From positions 620,001 to 684,000 of the forward strand of contig NZ_JAIWZC010000001.1 in assembly GCF_020297485.1 (NCBI RefSeq): DNA of 64,000 nucleotides, written 5' to 3'. Made by a program: the position numbers and the translations under genes. The DNA is from Enterocloster clostridioformis. Lineage in GTDB: Bacteria; Bacillota; Clostridia; Lachnospirales; Lachnospiraceae. How positions within the stretch are numbered: the stretch's first letter is position 1; the number at the start of each line of letters is the position of its first letter. Of the stretch, positions 34,178-42,944 are shown piece after piece. Below the pieces are notes generated by a model, which did no database searches, was not told the DNA's origin, and saw nothing but the letters and a program-made list of their open reading frames with translations.

Positions 34178-36985
34178 ATGGATAAATTGGTTTTGATTGA
34201 TGGACACAGTATTATGAACCGGGCATTTTACGGGGTGCCGGACCTTACGAATTCGGAGGGTCTGCATACCAACGCAGTGTACGGTTTTTTAAATATCATG
34301 CTGAAGATATTGGAGGAGGAAAAGGCGGACCACGCAGCCGTTGCCTTTGACCTAAAGGAGCCTACCTTCCGGCATGAGATGTATGACGCCTATAAGGGGA
34401 CGAGAAAGCCCATGCCCCAGGAGCTTCATGAGCAGATTCCTGTGATGAAGGATGTGCTGAAGGCCATGGGAATTCCCATCATGACCCTGGAGGGATTTGA
34501 GGCGGACGATATACTGGGAACCGTGGCAAAGCGGTGTCAGGCCCAGGGTATCCAGGTATCCGTGGTATCAGGGGACAGGGATCTTCTGCAGCTGGCTGAT
34601 GAACACATTAAGATACGGATCCCCAGAACCAGCAGGGGCGTGACTGAGATTAAGGACTATTTCCCGGAGGATGTGCTGCGGGAGTATCAGGTGACGCCTG
34701 AGGAATTCATTGATGTGAAGGCCCTTATGGGGGATGCCTCTGACAATATACCGGGCGTGCCTTCCATCGGGGAGAAAACAGCAACCAGTATCATCGCCCA
34801 GTACAAGTCCATAGAGAACGCCTATGCCCATCTGGAGGAGCTTAAGCCTCCCAGGGCCAGAAAGGCTCTGGAGGAGCATTACGGCATGGCTCAGATGAGC
34901 AAGAAGCTGGCAGCCATCTGTACGGACTGTCCTGTGGAATTTAATTACGGGGACGCCCGGATTGGGGATCTGTATACTCCGGAGGCTTACCAGTATATGA
35001 AGCGTCTGGAATTCAAGTCCATCCTGGCCCGGTTTGACAAAACCGCTGCCCAGGAAGCCGCTGCACCTGATATAAAATCCCATTTCACCCTTGTGAAGGA
35101 TGTAAGGACAGCGGATAAGATATTTGGCAGGGCAGCAGGCGCAGAACTGGCAGGTTTCCAGCTCATACTGGGCAGCGACGGGGCTTTAAAGGAGAGCGTG
35201 GAGCAGCTGTCCTTCAGCTTTGACGAGAACGGAGAAGTGAAAGCGGGAAAAAAGGCCAGAGCCGGGCTGAATCCCGTGACAGGCCTGGCCTTATGCCTGG
35301 GCGAGAAGGATATATACTGTCTGGCGGCAGGGGAACAGATTACCGGTGAATATCTTCTGGAGCGGCTCAGGGCGCTGTGCAGGAAAAACAGGAGCCAGGG
35401 TAACCAGGACCAGAATAATCAGGGCCAGGATAACCAGGACCAGGATAATCATGGCGTTAAGGAGTTCTGGGCGCTGGATTTAAAATCCATGCTTGCGTAC
35501 CTGGAACTTAAGGACACGGATCCTGTATATGACGCGGGAGTGGCCGGATATCTTCTGAACCCCCTTAAGGATACCTATGCCTACGATGATCTGGCCAGGG
35601 ACTATCTGGGACTTACCGTGCCCTCCAGGGCGGACCTGCTGGCAAAGGAGGACCTGGGAGATGCCCTGTGGAGGGGTGAGAAGAATGCCGTTGACTGTGT
35701 ATGCTACATGGGGTACACTGCGTGGAAGGCCGCTGTACCCCTGGCAGGACAGTTAAAGGATACCGGAATGTACAGCCTGTATACAGATATAGAGATGCCC
35801 CTGATTTACAGCCTTTTCCATATGGAGCAGGAGGGCGTGAAGGTGGAACGGGCTGAGCTTAAAGAATATGGGGACAGGCTTAAGGTGGGAATCGCCAAGC
35901 TGGAACAGGAAATCTACCAGGAGACAGGCCACGAGTTCAATATCAATTCCCCCAAGCAGCTGGGAGAGATTCTCTTTGAGCAGATGGAGCTTCCGGGAGG
36001 AAAAAAGACAAAGACAGGTTATTCCACGGCAGCGGATGTGCTGGAAAAGCTGGCGCCTGATTATCCGGTGGTCCAGAAAATTCTGGATTACCGCCAGCTG
36101 ACAAAGCTGAATTCCACTTATGCGGAAGGCCTGGCAGCCTATATCGGTGAGGACGGAAGGATTCACGGCAAATTCAACCAGACTATCACGGCTACGGGAC
36201 GCATCAGCAGCACGGAGCCGAACCTTCAGAATATCCCGGTCCGCATGGCCCTGGGCAGGGAAATCCGCAAAGTGTTTGTTCCCAAGGAAGGCTGTGTGTT
36301 CGTGGACGCGGACTATTCCCAGATTGAGCTGCGTATCCTGGCCCACATGTCAGGGGATGAGCGGCTGATCGAGGCATACCGTTCCGCCCAGGACATCCAT
36401 GCCATCACCGCATCCCAGGTATTCCATGTACCCCTTGATGAAGTGACTCCTCTACAGCGCCGCAACGCAAAGGCAGTGAACTTCGGAATTGTATACGGCA
36501 TCAGCGCCTTTGGGCTCAGCGAGGGACTCAGCATCTCCCGCAAGGAGGCGGTGGAGTACATCGATAAATATTTTGAGACCTATCCGGGGGTTAAGATATT
36601 CCTGGACGGACTGGTCAAGCAGGGCAAGGAGCAGGGCTACGTGACGACCCTGTACGGCAGGAGACGGCCCATTCCTGAGCTTAAGTCCGCCAACTTTATG
36701 CAGCGCCAGTTCGGAGAGCGGGTGGCCATGAATTCACCGATTCAGGGAACCGCGGCGGACGTTATGAAGATAGCCATGATTGCAGTGGACAGGGAGCTGA
36801 AAAAGCGAAACTTGAAATCCAGAATCGTCCTTCAGATTCACGATGAGCTCCTGATTGAGACGGCACAGGATGAAATCCGGACAGTTAAGGACATTCTGAC
36901 CGATAAGATGAAGCATGCGGCGGATTTAAGGGTCTCACTGGAAGTGGAAGCGGAAGTGGGAAAATCCTGGTTTGATGCCAAGTAG
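34178..36985 (+). CDS. polA: DNA polymerase I
   Basis: A 935-residue repair/replication polymerase. Residues 1-290 are the 5'-3' exonuclease (LVLIDGHSIMNRAFYG, LEGFEADDILGTVA, VSGDRDLLQLAD, LMGDASDNIPGVPSIGEKTA), about 300-510 a 3'-5' exonuclease-like domain whose catalytic acids are not evident, and about 520-935 the polymerase with motif A DADYSQIELRILAHMSGDE (about 709), motif B RRNAKAVNFGIVYG (about 761) and motif C LQIHDELLIE (about 886). An unusual Asn/Gln/Asp-rich repeat (residues about 404-427) is inserted in the middle domain. AAAGGAAC precedes the ATG. coaE follows after 61 bp. Confidence 0.96.
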   Translation: MDKLVLIDGHSIMNRAFYGVPDLTNSEGLHTNAVYGFLNIMLKILEEEKADHAAVAFDLKEPTFRHEMYDAYKGTRKPMPQELHEQIPVMKDVLKAMGIPIMTLEGFEADDILGTVAKRCQAQGIQVSVVSGDRDLLQLADEHIKIRIPRTSRGVTEIKDYFPEDVLREYQVTPEEFIDVKALMGDASDNIPGVPSIGEKTATSIIAQYKSIENAYAHLEELKPPRARKALEEHYGMAQMSKKLAAICTDCPVEFNYGDARIGDLYTPEAYQYMKRLEFKSILARFDKTAAQEAAAPDIKSHFTLVKDVRTADKIFGRAAGAELAGFQLILGSDGALKESVEQLSFSFDENGEVKAGKKARAGLNPVTGLALCLGEKDIYCLAAGEQITGEYLLERLRALCRKNRSQGNQDQNNQGQDNQDQDNHGVKEFWALDLKSMLAYLELKDTDPVYDAGVAGYLLNPLKDTYAYDDLARDYLGLTVPSRADLLAKEDLGDALWRGEKNAVDCVCYMGYTAWKAAVPLAGQLKDTGMYSLYTDIEMPLIYSLFHMEQEGVKVERAELKEYGDRLKVGIAKLEQEIYQETGHEFNINSPKQLGEILFEQMELPGGKKTKTGYSTAADVLEKLAPDYPVVQKILDYRQLTKLNSTYAEGLAAYIGEDGRIHGKFNQTITATGRISSTEPNLQNIPVRMALGREIRKVFVPKEGCVFVDADYSQIELRILAHMSGDERLIEAYRSAQDIHAITASQVFHVPLDEVTPLQRRNAKAVNFGIVYGISAFGLSEGLSISRKEAVEYIDKYFETYPGVKIFLDGLVKQGKEQGYVTTLYGRRRPIPELKSANFMQRQFGERVAMNSPIQGTAADVMKIAMIAVDRELKKRNLKSRIVLQIHDELLIETAQDEIRTVKDILTDKMKHAADLRVSLEVEAEVGKSWFDAK

Positions 36986-37046
36986 GAAATACGGGAAGAA
37001 ACAAAGACACGGAAAATAACGGTATCTGAAGGGGCAGTGACAGGAT

Positions 37047-37688
37047 ATGGAAAATATAGGAAGTACATCCCCCGCGGGCAGTAAGTTTATATTGGGAATC
37101 ACAGGCGGCGTGGGATCCGGAAAAAGCCGGGTGCTGGAGATACTGAAGGAGGAATATGGCTTCCGTGTCATCCAGGCGGACCAGGTGGCAAAGGAGCTGA
37201 TGCGGCCCGGGCGGGAGAGCTACCAAGCCGTGGTGGACTGCCTGGGGCCGTCCATACTGAATGAGGACGGAACCATCAACCGTCCCGCCATGGCCCAGGT
37301 AATCTTTGGCTGCCCTGATAAACGCCTCCAGGTGGACCGCCTGACCCATCCACTGGTATGGAATACCGCCTTTGGGGAGGCGCTTGCCTGCCCCGAACCT
37401 CTGGTGGTCATAGAGGCAGCCATTCCCTCAAAAGAATTCCGTGACAACTGCGGGGAAATGTGGTATGTTTATACATCAAGGGAGAACCGCATGGAGCGTC
37501 TCAGAGAGAGCCGCGGTTACACAAGGGAGAAAACGGAAAGCATCATGGACAGCCAGGCGCCAGAGGCAGGGTTCAGGGAATTTTCCGATGCGGTCATCGA
37601 CAACAACGGCTCTGTGGAGGACACCAGAAAACAGATCCGAAGGCTCCTGGAGAACAAATGGAGTACAAAATTAGAATGCAATAAATAA
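37047..37688 (+). CDS. coaE: Dephospho-CoA kinase
   Basis: A 213-residue P-loop kinase for the last step of coenzyme A synthesis (ATP plus dephospho-CoA). Walker A GITGGVGSGKSRV is at about residues 17-29, the acceptor-site RVIQADQVAKELM at about 40-52, then DRLTHPLVW and a lid arginine region ENRMERLRESRGYTREK. It is placed after polA, a common Firmicutes arrangement, and before the MBL hydrolase. The N-terminal 13 residues before the first strand are extra. The upstream ribosome binding site is weak (GGGGCAGTGACAGG). Confidence 0.93.
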   Translation: MENIGSTSPAGSKFILGITGGVGSGKSRVLEILKEEYGFRVIQADQVAKELMRPGRESYQAVVDCLGPSILNEDGTINRPAMAQVIFGCPDKRLQVDRLTHPLVWNTAFGEALACPEPLVVIEAAIPSKEFRDNCGEMWYVYTSRENRMERLRESRGYTREKTESIMDSQAPEAGFREFSDAVIDNNGSVEDTRKQIRRLLENKWSTKLECNK

Positions 37689-37706
37689 GACAAAGGACTG
37701 TAAAAC

Positions 37707-38504
37707 ATGAGAATGGTAAGTATTGCCAGCGGAAGCAGCGGCAACTGTATTTACATAGGTTCTGACAGCACCCACCTGCTGGTGGATGCGGGAATCAGCA
37801 ACAAGCGGATTCAGCAGGGATTAAATGAGATAGGACTTACGGGAAACGATGTTAACGGGATTCTCATTACCCATGAGCATTCGGATCACATCAAGGGACT
37901 GGGAGTGCTGTCACGCAAGTACGAGATACCCATTTACGGGACCCAGGAAACCCTGGATGAGATTGCGGCCGCAGGCAGCCTGGGCAAATTTGACAGGGGC
38001 CTTCTGACTCCGGTATGCCCGGATTTGGATTTCACGGTAGGTGATCTGACCGTGAAGCCCTTTAAGATTGACCACGATGCCGCGAATCCGGTGGCATACC
38101 GCGTACAAAACGGGGAGAAGTCCGTGGCCGTGGCCACGGATATGGGACATTTTGACCAGTATATCATAGACCATCTTCAGGGGCTGGATGCCCTGCTTCT
38201 GGAATCCAACCACGATGTCAGGATGCTGGAGACAGGCCCTTATCCCTATTACCTGAAGCGGAGGATTTTAGGGGACCACGGCCATTTGTCCAATGAAAAT
38301 GCGGGCAGGCTTTTGAACTGCGTTCTCCACGACAGACTGAAAAAGGTTCTTTTGGGACATCTCAGCAAGGAAAACAATTACGAGGAGCTGGCCTACGAGA
38401 CCGTGCGTCTGGAGATTGACGAGGGAGACTGCCCTTACGGAGCCTCTGATTTTTCCATTTCCGTGGCCAGCAGAGACTTCATGAGTGAAATTATATATCT
38501 GTAA
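37707..38504 (+). CDS. MBL-fold metallo-hydrolase (YycJ/WalJ-like)
   Basis: A 265-residue metallo-beta-lactamase fold protein. Metal ligands are visible in the motif LITHEHSDHIKG (HxHxDH, about residues 53-64), ATDMGHFDQYI (Asp), LLESNHDVRML and GHLSKENNYEE. The pattern matches YycJ/WalJ-type 5'-3' exonucleases implicated in cell-wall coordination and mismatch repair in Bacillus. The start ATG is weakly preceded by GACAAAGGACTG. Here it is not with walRK but follows coaE by 18 bp. Confidence 0.92.
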   Translation: MRMVSIASGSSGNCIYIGSDSTHLLVDAGISNKRIQQGLNEIGLTGNDVNGILITHEHSDHIKGLGVLSRKYEIPIYGTQETLDEIAAAGSLGKFDRGLLTPVCPDLDFTVGDLTVKPFKIDHDAANPVAYRVQNGEKSVAVATDMGHFDQYIIDHLQGLDALLLESNHDVRMLETGPYPYYLKRRILGDHGHLSNENAGRLLNCVLHDRLKKVLLGHLSKENNYEELAYETVRLEIDEGDCPYGASDFSISVASRDFMSEIIYL

Positions 38505-38562
38505 AACGTATGGATATCCGTTCACCGGATTTCAATAAAACAAAAGCGTGAGGAGAATAAAG

Positions 38563-38835
38563 ATGAATAAGGCAATCATTACAGTTGTAGGGAAAGACAG
38601 GGTAGGAATCATTGCAGGCGTATGTACATACCTGGCTGAGAACCAGATTAATATACTGGATATTACCCAGACCATTGTAAAGGGATTTTTCAACATGATG
38701 ATGGTTGTGGACGTGGAGAACATAACCAAGTCCTTTGGCGAAGTAGCCCGGGAGCTGGAACAGGTCGGAGAGGAAATCGGCGTCAGCGTGAAGATTCAGC
38801 GGGAAGAAATCTTCCTGAAGATGCACCGTATCTAA
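38563..38835 (+). CDS. ACT-domain protein (UPF0237 family)
   Basis: A 90-residue protein made only of an ACT domain of the glycine-cleavage-repressor type (AIITVVGKDRVGIIAGVCTY, NQINILDITQTIVKGFFNMM). ATG 38563 follows GTGAGGAGAATAAAG. Always seen next to a DUF711 protein in Firmicutes, as here (59 bp upstream of it). Probably senses an amino acid or small metabolite; ligand unknown. Confidence 0.93.
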   Translation: MNKAIITVVGKDRVGIIAGVCTYLAENQINILDITQTIVKGFFNMMMVVDVENITKSFGEVARELEQVGEEIGVSVKIQREEIFLKMHRI

Positions 38836-38893
38836 TGGCATACCCAGAGGATAGGGCGGGCCTGTAATATCAGAAGAAAGGGACGAAAGAACT

Positions 38894-40264
38894 ATGATTA
38901 ACGTAAATATGTACGAGGTAAATGAGACCTACAACATGATTGAACACGAAAAGCTGGATGTGCGTACCATTACCCTGGGTATAAGCCTTCTGGACTGTGT
39001 GGACAGCAATCTTGAGGCGCTCAATGAAAAGATTTATAAGAAAATCACTACCCTGGCAAAGAACCTGGTTTCCACGGGCCAGGATATCGAGGCTGATTTC
39101 GGTATCCCCATTGTAAATAAGCGTATCTCCGTCACTCCCATTGCGCTGGTGGGCGGTTCCGCCTGCAGGCGTCCTGAGGATTTCGTCACCATAGCCAAGA
39201 CTCTGGACATGGCTGCAAAGGAAGTGGGCGTAAACTTTATCGGCGGCTATTCCGCTCTTGTGAGCAAGGGCATGACCAGGGCTGACAAGAATCTGATTCT
39301 CTCCATTCCCCAGGCACTGTCTCAGACTGAGCGCGTGTGCAGTTCCGTCAATGTAGGCTCCACCAAAACCGGCATTGACATGGACGCGGTGGAACTTATG
39401 GGCAGAATCGTGACTGAGACAGCCGAAGCCACCAGGGACCATGATTCCCTTGGCTGTGCCAAGCTGGTGATATTCTGTAATGCTCCTGACGACAACCCGT
39501 TCATGGCAGGCGCCTTCCACGGCGTGACTGAGTCCGAAGCCATCATCAATGTAGGCGTAAGCGGTCCGGGCGTTGTGAAAGTTGCCCTGGCAAAGGTGAG
39601 GGATGCCAACTTTGAGGTGCTCTGTGAAACCATCAAGAAGACCGCGTTTAAGATTACCCGCGTGGGCCAGCTGGTGGCGCAGGAAGCATCCAGGCGCATG
39701 GGCATTCCCTTTGGAATCATTGATTTGTCCCTGGCTCCCACGCCTTCGGTGGGAGACAGTGTTGCTGAGATACTGGAAGAGATTGGACTGGAGCGCGTGG
39801 GCGCGCCCGGAACAACGGCAGCTCTTGCCATGCTCAATGACCAGGTTAAGAAGGGCGGCGTCATGGCTTCCTCCTATGTGGGCGGTTTAAGCGGCGCATT
39901 CATCCCGGTCAGCGAGGACCAGGGAATGATTGACGCGGTCAGCATGGGAGCCCTCACCATCGAGAAGCTGGAGGCCATGACCTGTGTTTGTTCCGTTGGT
40001 CTGGATATGATCGCCATCCCGGGCGACACGCCCTCCAGCACCATTGCAGGCATCATTGCGGACGAGGCAGCCATCGGAATGGTGAACCAGAAAACGACTG
40101 CCGTACGTCTGATTCCCGTGGTGGGAAAGAAGGTAGGGGAGACTGCTGAGTTCGGCGGGCTGCTGGGTTATGCGCCTGTTATGCCTGTAAACACATTCTC
40201 CTGCAGACGGTTTGTAACCAGGGGCGGAAGAATTCCGGCGCCAATCCACAGCTTTAAAAATTAA
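38894..40264 (+). CDS. DUF711 / UPF0210 protein
   Basis: A 456-residue conserved protein with PFL-like fold family naming but no glycyl radical motif. Recognisable segments include [77 protein letters not shown] and [20 protein letters not shown]. Biochemical role unknown. GAAAGGGACGAAAGAACT precedes the ATG. Paired with the ACT protein, which may regulate it. Confidence 0.93.
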   Translation: MINVNMYEVNETYNMIEHEKLDVRTITLGISLLDCVDSNLEALNEKIYKKITTLAKNLVSTGQDIEADFGIPIVNKRISVTPIALVGGSACRRPEDFVTIAKTLDMAAKEVGVNFIGGYSALVSKGMTRADKNLILSIPQALSQTERVCSSVNVGSTKTGIDMDAVELMGRIVTETAEATRDHDSLGCAKLVIFCNAPDDNPFMAGAFHGVTESEAIINVGVSGPGVVKVALAKVRDANFEVLCETIKKTAFKITRVGQLVAQEASRRMGIPFGIIDLSLAPTPSVGDSVAEILEEIGLERVGAPGTTAALAMLNDQVKKGGVMASSYVGGLSGAFIPVSEDQGMIDAVSMGALTIEKLEAMTCVCSVGLDMIAIPGDTPSSTIAGIIADEAAIGMVNQKTTAVRLIPVVGKKVGETAEFGGLLGYAPVMPVNTFSCRRFVTRGGRIPAPIHSFKN

Positions 40265-40304
40265 TACTGTCCGGGGTGAAAGAAACCGGACGGAGGGCAG
40301 ACAG

Positions 40305-40946
40305 ATGAAACTATTTTTGATACGCCACGGCAGGCAGTGCAGCAAGCTGTGCAACGTGGATGTGGATTTAAGTGAAGAAGGATACAGGCAGGCGTCTCTC
40401 TTAGGAGAGCGCCTGTTTCATGAAAATATACAGGTGGTGTATTCCAGCAATCTGCTGCGGGCCGTGGAAACGGCTCAGGCAGCCAATCTCTACTGGAATG
40501 TGGAGCATATCATACGGCCGGAGCTGAGGGAGATATCCTTTGGCCATATGGAAGGCATGGATGACCGGGATATTGCGGTGAAGTACAGGGACTTCAAGGC
40601 GCAGCAGGCCCTTATGGAGGAGGACCTGCCTTATCCGGGCGGGGAATGTGCCGGGGATGTGGTCCGGCGTGCACGGCCTGTGTTCAGGGAAATGACAGAA
40701 AGCGGCTATGAGCGCGTTGCTGTGGTGACCCACGGAGGCGTCATCCGTTCCATGACAGCCCATTATCTGGGAATTCCCATGAATAAATGGAGAATTCTCG
40801 GAAAGAGCCTGGAAAACTGCAGCATCACGGAGCTTAACTGGGATGGAGCATCCGGACGTTTTACACTGGAGCGCTTCAACGATTATGCCCATCTGGAGCC
40901 CTATCCGGATTTGCTGCGAAAGGGATGGGTCAGTGCTGAAAATTAG
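40305..40946 (+). CDS. Histidine phosphatase family protein (phosphoglycerate mutase-like)
   Basis: A 213-residue branch-1 histidine phosphatase. The catalytic RHG motif is at the N-terminus (LFLIRHGRQCSK), with YSSNLLRAVETAQA, the acid/base region ELREISFGHMEGMDD and the second catalytic histidine in VAVVTHGGVIRSM. Substrate unknown; candidates include alpha-ribazole phosphate, sugar phosphates or phosphoglycerate. Start ATG follows GGACGGAGGGCAGACAG. Confidence 0.91.
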   Translation: MKLFLIRHGRQCSKLCNVDVDLSEEGYRQASLLGERLFHENIQVVYSSNLLRAVETAQAANLYWNVEHIIRPELREISFGHMEGMDDRDIAVKYRDFKAQQALMEEDLPYPGGECAGDVVRRARPVFREMTESGYERVAVVTHGGVIRSMTAHYLGIPMNKWRILGKSLENCSITELNWDGASGRFTLERFNDYAHLEPYPDLLRKGWVSAEN

Positions 40947-41020
40947 GGATGTATCAGGACTTCTGTATGGTTTCAGGGGCAATGCCTGTGAATATGAATG
41001 GGAAAGGGATGGTTGTGGGT

Positions 41021-41656
41021 ATGAATAAAGGGATATTGTTTGACGTGGACGGTACGCTCTGGGATTCGGCCGCCCAGGTGGCTGAATCCTGGAATGAGGT
41101 GCTGGCCCGTTATCCGCATTTGGGAGTCAGGATTACGGCTCAGGATATGTATGACAATATGGGAAAGACCATGATGGATATTGGTAAGACATTGTTTCCG
41201 GGGCTGGCCCAGGAGGAGTGCAGGAAGGTAATGGAGGAATGCATGACCTATGAGAACCATTACCTGCTGACCCATCCCGGAGTCCTGTATCCGGAGGCAG
41301 GGGAAATCATGGCGCGCCTCAGCCGCCAGTATGGACTGTACATTGTCAGTAACTGCCAGAGCGGATATATTGAGGTGCTGTTAAAGAGCTGCAGCCTCCG
41401 GGAATATGTCCGGGATATTGAGTGCTACGGCAACACCGGCCTTCCAAAGGGAGATAACATCCGTATGGTGGTCCGGAGAAACCATCTGGAACGGTGTTTT
41501 TATGTGGGCGATACCCATATGGATGAGGAAGCGGCCGGTGTGGCCGGGATTCCCTTTGTACACGCATCATATGGCTTTGGCAGGGCAGAGAGGCCGGTTG
41601 GCACCATCGAGTCATTAAGCCAGCTCCCCGCCCTTGCAAAGAGACTTCTGGATTAG
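41021..41656 (+). CDS. HAD-superfamily hydrolase (phosphoglycolate-phosphatase-like)
   Basis: About 211 residues with HAD motif I GILFDVDGTLWDSAA (nucleophilic Asp), motif II YIVSNCQS, motif III KGDNIR and motif IV YVGDTHMDEEAAGVAGIPFV. The helical cap between motifs I and II (about 15-85) is of the phosphoglycolate phosphatase class. The start is not certain: ATG 41021 gives the family N-terminus but has no well-spaced ribosome binding site; in-frame ATGs at 41009, 40988 and 40949 exist, and 40949 follows the preceding stop codon closely. Substrate unknown. Confidence 0.88.
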   Translation: MNKGILFDVDGTLWDSAAQVAESWNEVLARYPHLGVRITAQDMYDNMGKTMMDIGKTLFPGLAQEECRKVMEECMTYENHYLLTHPGVLYPEAGEIMARLSRQYGLYIVSNCQSGYIEVLLKSCSLREYVRDIECYGNTGLPKGDNIRMVVRRNHLERCFYVGDTHMDEEAAGVAGIPFVHASYGFGRAERPVGTIESLSQLPALAKRLLD

Positions 41657-41665
41657 GAGCAGGAC

Positions 41666-42886
41666 ATGAATCAGGAAGAATGTAAAGAAATCAAACAGGC
41701 GCTGGAGCTGTTCTTAAATGAGTCTCTGGAGCGGGTTCTTATGAGCAACCCCGCAGACAGCGGCAAAATCTCCAGGTCCAGAATCCGTCCACTGCTCATG
41801 AAGGGCAGGCTGGTATTCCAGGCGGAGGAACAGGCGGGAAAGCAGGCATTTCACCGCAATCTGGACAAAGATGAGGCGGCAGACTATGTCACAGGGCTGC
41901 TGGAGGGTTCCTTCCGCCAGGCGGAGATTACATCCGGACTTGGAAAGGCCCTTATACTGGTAAGCAAAAAGGGCAAGGTGACAGTGAAGGTGAAGCGGTA
42001 TCCCGAGTCTGTCAGGATACAGCCGGCCGGTGAACCAGGCTCTCCCGGCCCCCTGTCCCATAACCGGAAGAAGCATTATATCCTGGAAGAGGGAATCCCG
42101 GTTCCCTTTCTGGTGGATTTGGGCGTCATGACAAAAGAGGGCAGGGTGGTGAACAGCCGCTATGACAAATACAGGCAGATAAACCGTTTCCTGGAGTTCA
42201 TTGAGGATATCCTTCCCAACCTGGACCAGGGCCGGGAGTCCGCCATTATTGATTTCGGATGCGGCAAATCCTACCTCACCTTTGCCATGTATTATTATCT
42301 GAAGGAACTGAAGGGGTATCCGGTGCGGATCATCGGCCTGGACCTTAAGGAGGATGTCATAGAACACTGCAGCCGTCTCGGACGGCAGTATGGATATGAT
42401 GGACTTTCCTTCTGCCACGGGGACATTGCCTCCTTTGAGGGCGTGGAGAAGGTGGACATGGTGGTCACCCTCCACGCCTGCGACCTGGCCACGGATTACG
42501 CCCTGGAGAAGGCGGTGAACTGGGGAGCCAGAGTCATTTTGTCGGTTCCCTGCTGCCAGCATGAGCTCAACGGACAGATGGAAAACAGCCTTCTCAGGCC
42601 GGTACTGCAATACGGCCTGATCAAAGAGCGCATGGCGGCCCTTTACACAGATGCCATCAGAGCCCAGGTCCTGGAATACAGAGGATACCGGACCCAGATT
42701 CTGGAATTTATTGATATGGAGCATACGCCGAAGAATATATTGATTCGGGCTGTGCGTCAGGGCAGGAAACGGGACAACGGCCTCCAAATACGTGAGCTGG
42801 CGGAGTTCCTGCATGTAAAGCCCACGGTGGTAGAACTGCTGGCCCCGGAGCTTTGGGAGCCCCGTGAAAAGACAACTGATATATGA
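41666..42886 (+). CDS. Class I SAM-dependent methyltransferase
   Basis: A 406-residue protein with an N-terminal region of about 175 residues of unknown fold and a Rossmann methyltransferase domain (SAM loop AIIDFGCGKSYLTFAMYYYL at about 192-211; acidic ribose residue in RIIGLDLKEDVIEHC; then VVTLHACDLATDYALEKAV and ILSVPCCQHELNGQ). The catalytic-site style resembles tRNA/protein methyltransferases of the methyltransf_32 group. GGAGCAGGAC precedes the ATG, 9 bp after the HAD gene. Target unknown. Confidence 0.87.
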   Translation: MNQEECKEIKQALELFLNESLERVLMSNPADSGKISRSRIRPLLMKGRLVFQAEEQAGKQAFHRNLDKDEAADYVTGLLEGSFRQAEITSGLGKALILVSKKGKVTVKVKRYPESVRIQPAGEPGSPGPLSHNRKKHYILEEGIPVPFLVDLGVMTKEGRVVNSRYDKYRQINRFLEFIEDILPNLDQGRESAIIDFGCGKSYLTFAMYYYLKELKGYPVRIIGLDLKEDVIEHCSRLGRQYGYDGLSFCHGDIASFEGVEKVDMVVTLHACDLATDYALEKAVNWGARVILSVPCCQHELNGQMENSLLRPVLQYGLIKERMAALYTDAIRAQVLEYRGYRTQILEFIDMEHTPKNILIRAVRQGRKRDNGLQIRELAEFLHVKPTVVELLAPELWEPREKTTDI

Positions 42887-42890
42887 AAAT

Positions 42891-42944
42891 AAAATGACAG
42901 GTCCGCGGCCATGCGTTGCATCCGCGGGCCTGTCATTTTGCCTT
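42891..42944. terminator. Bidirectional terminator between convergent genes
   Basis: AAAATGACAGG (42891-42901) pairs with CCTGTCATTTT (42929-42939) and CCGCGG with CCGCGG inside. It is bordered by A/T tracts on both sides, so it ends both the methyltransferase and tmcAL transcripts. Confidence 0.9.
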
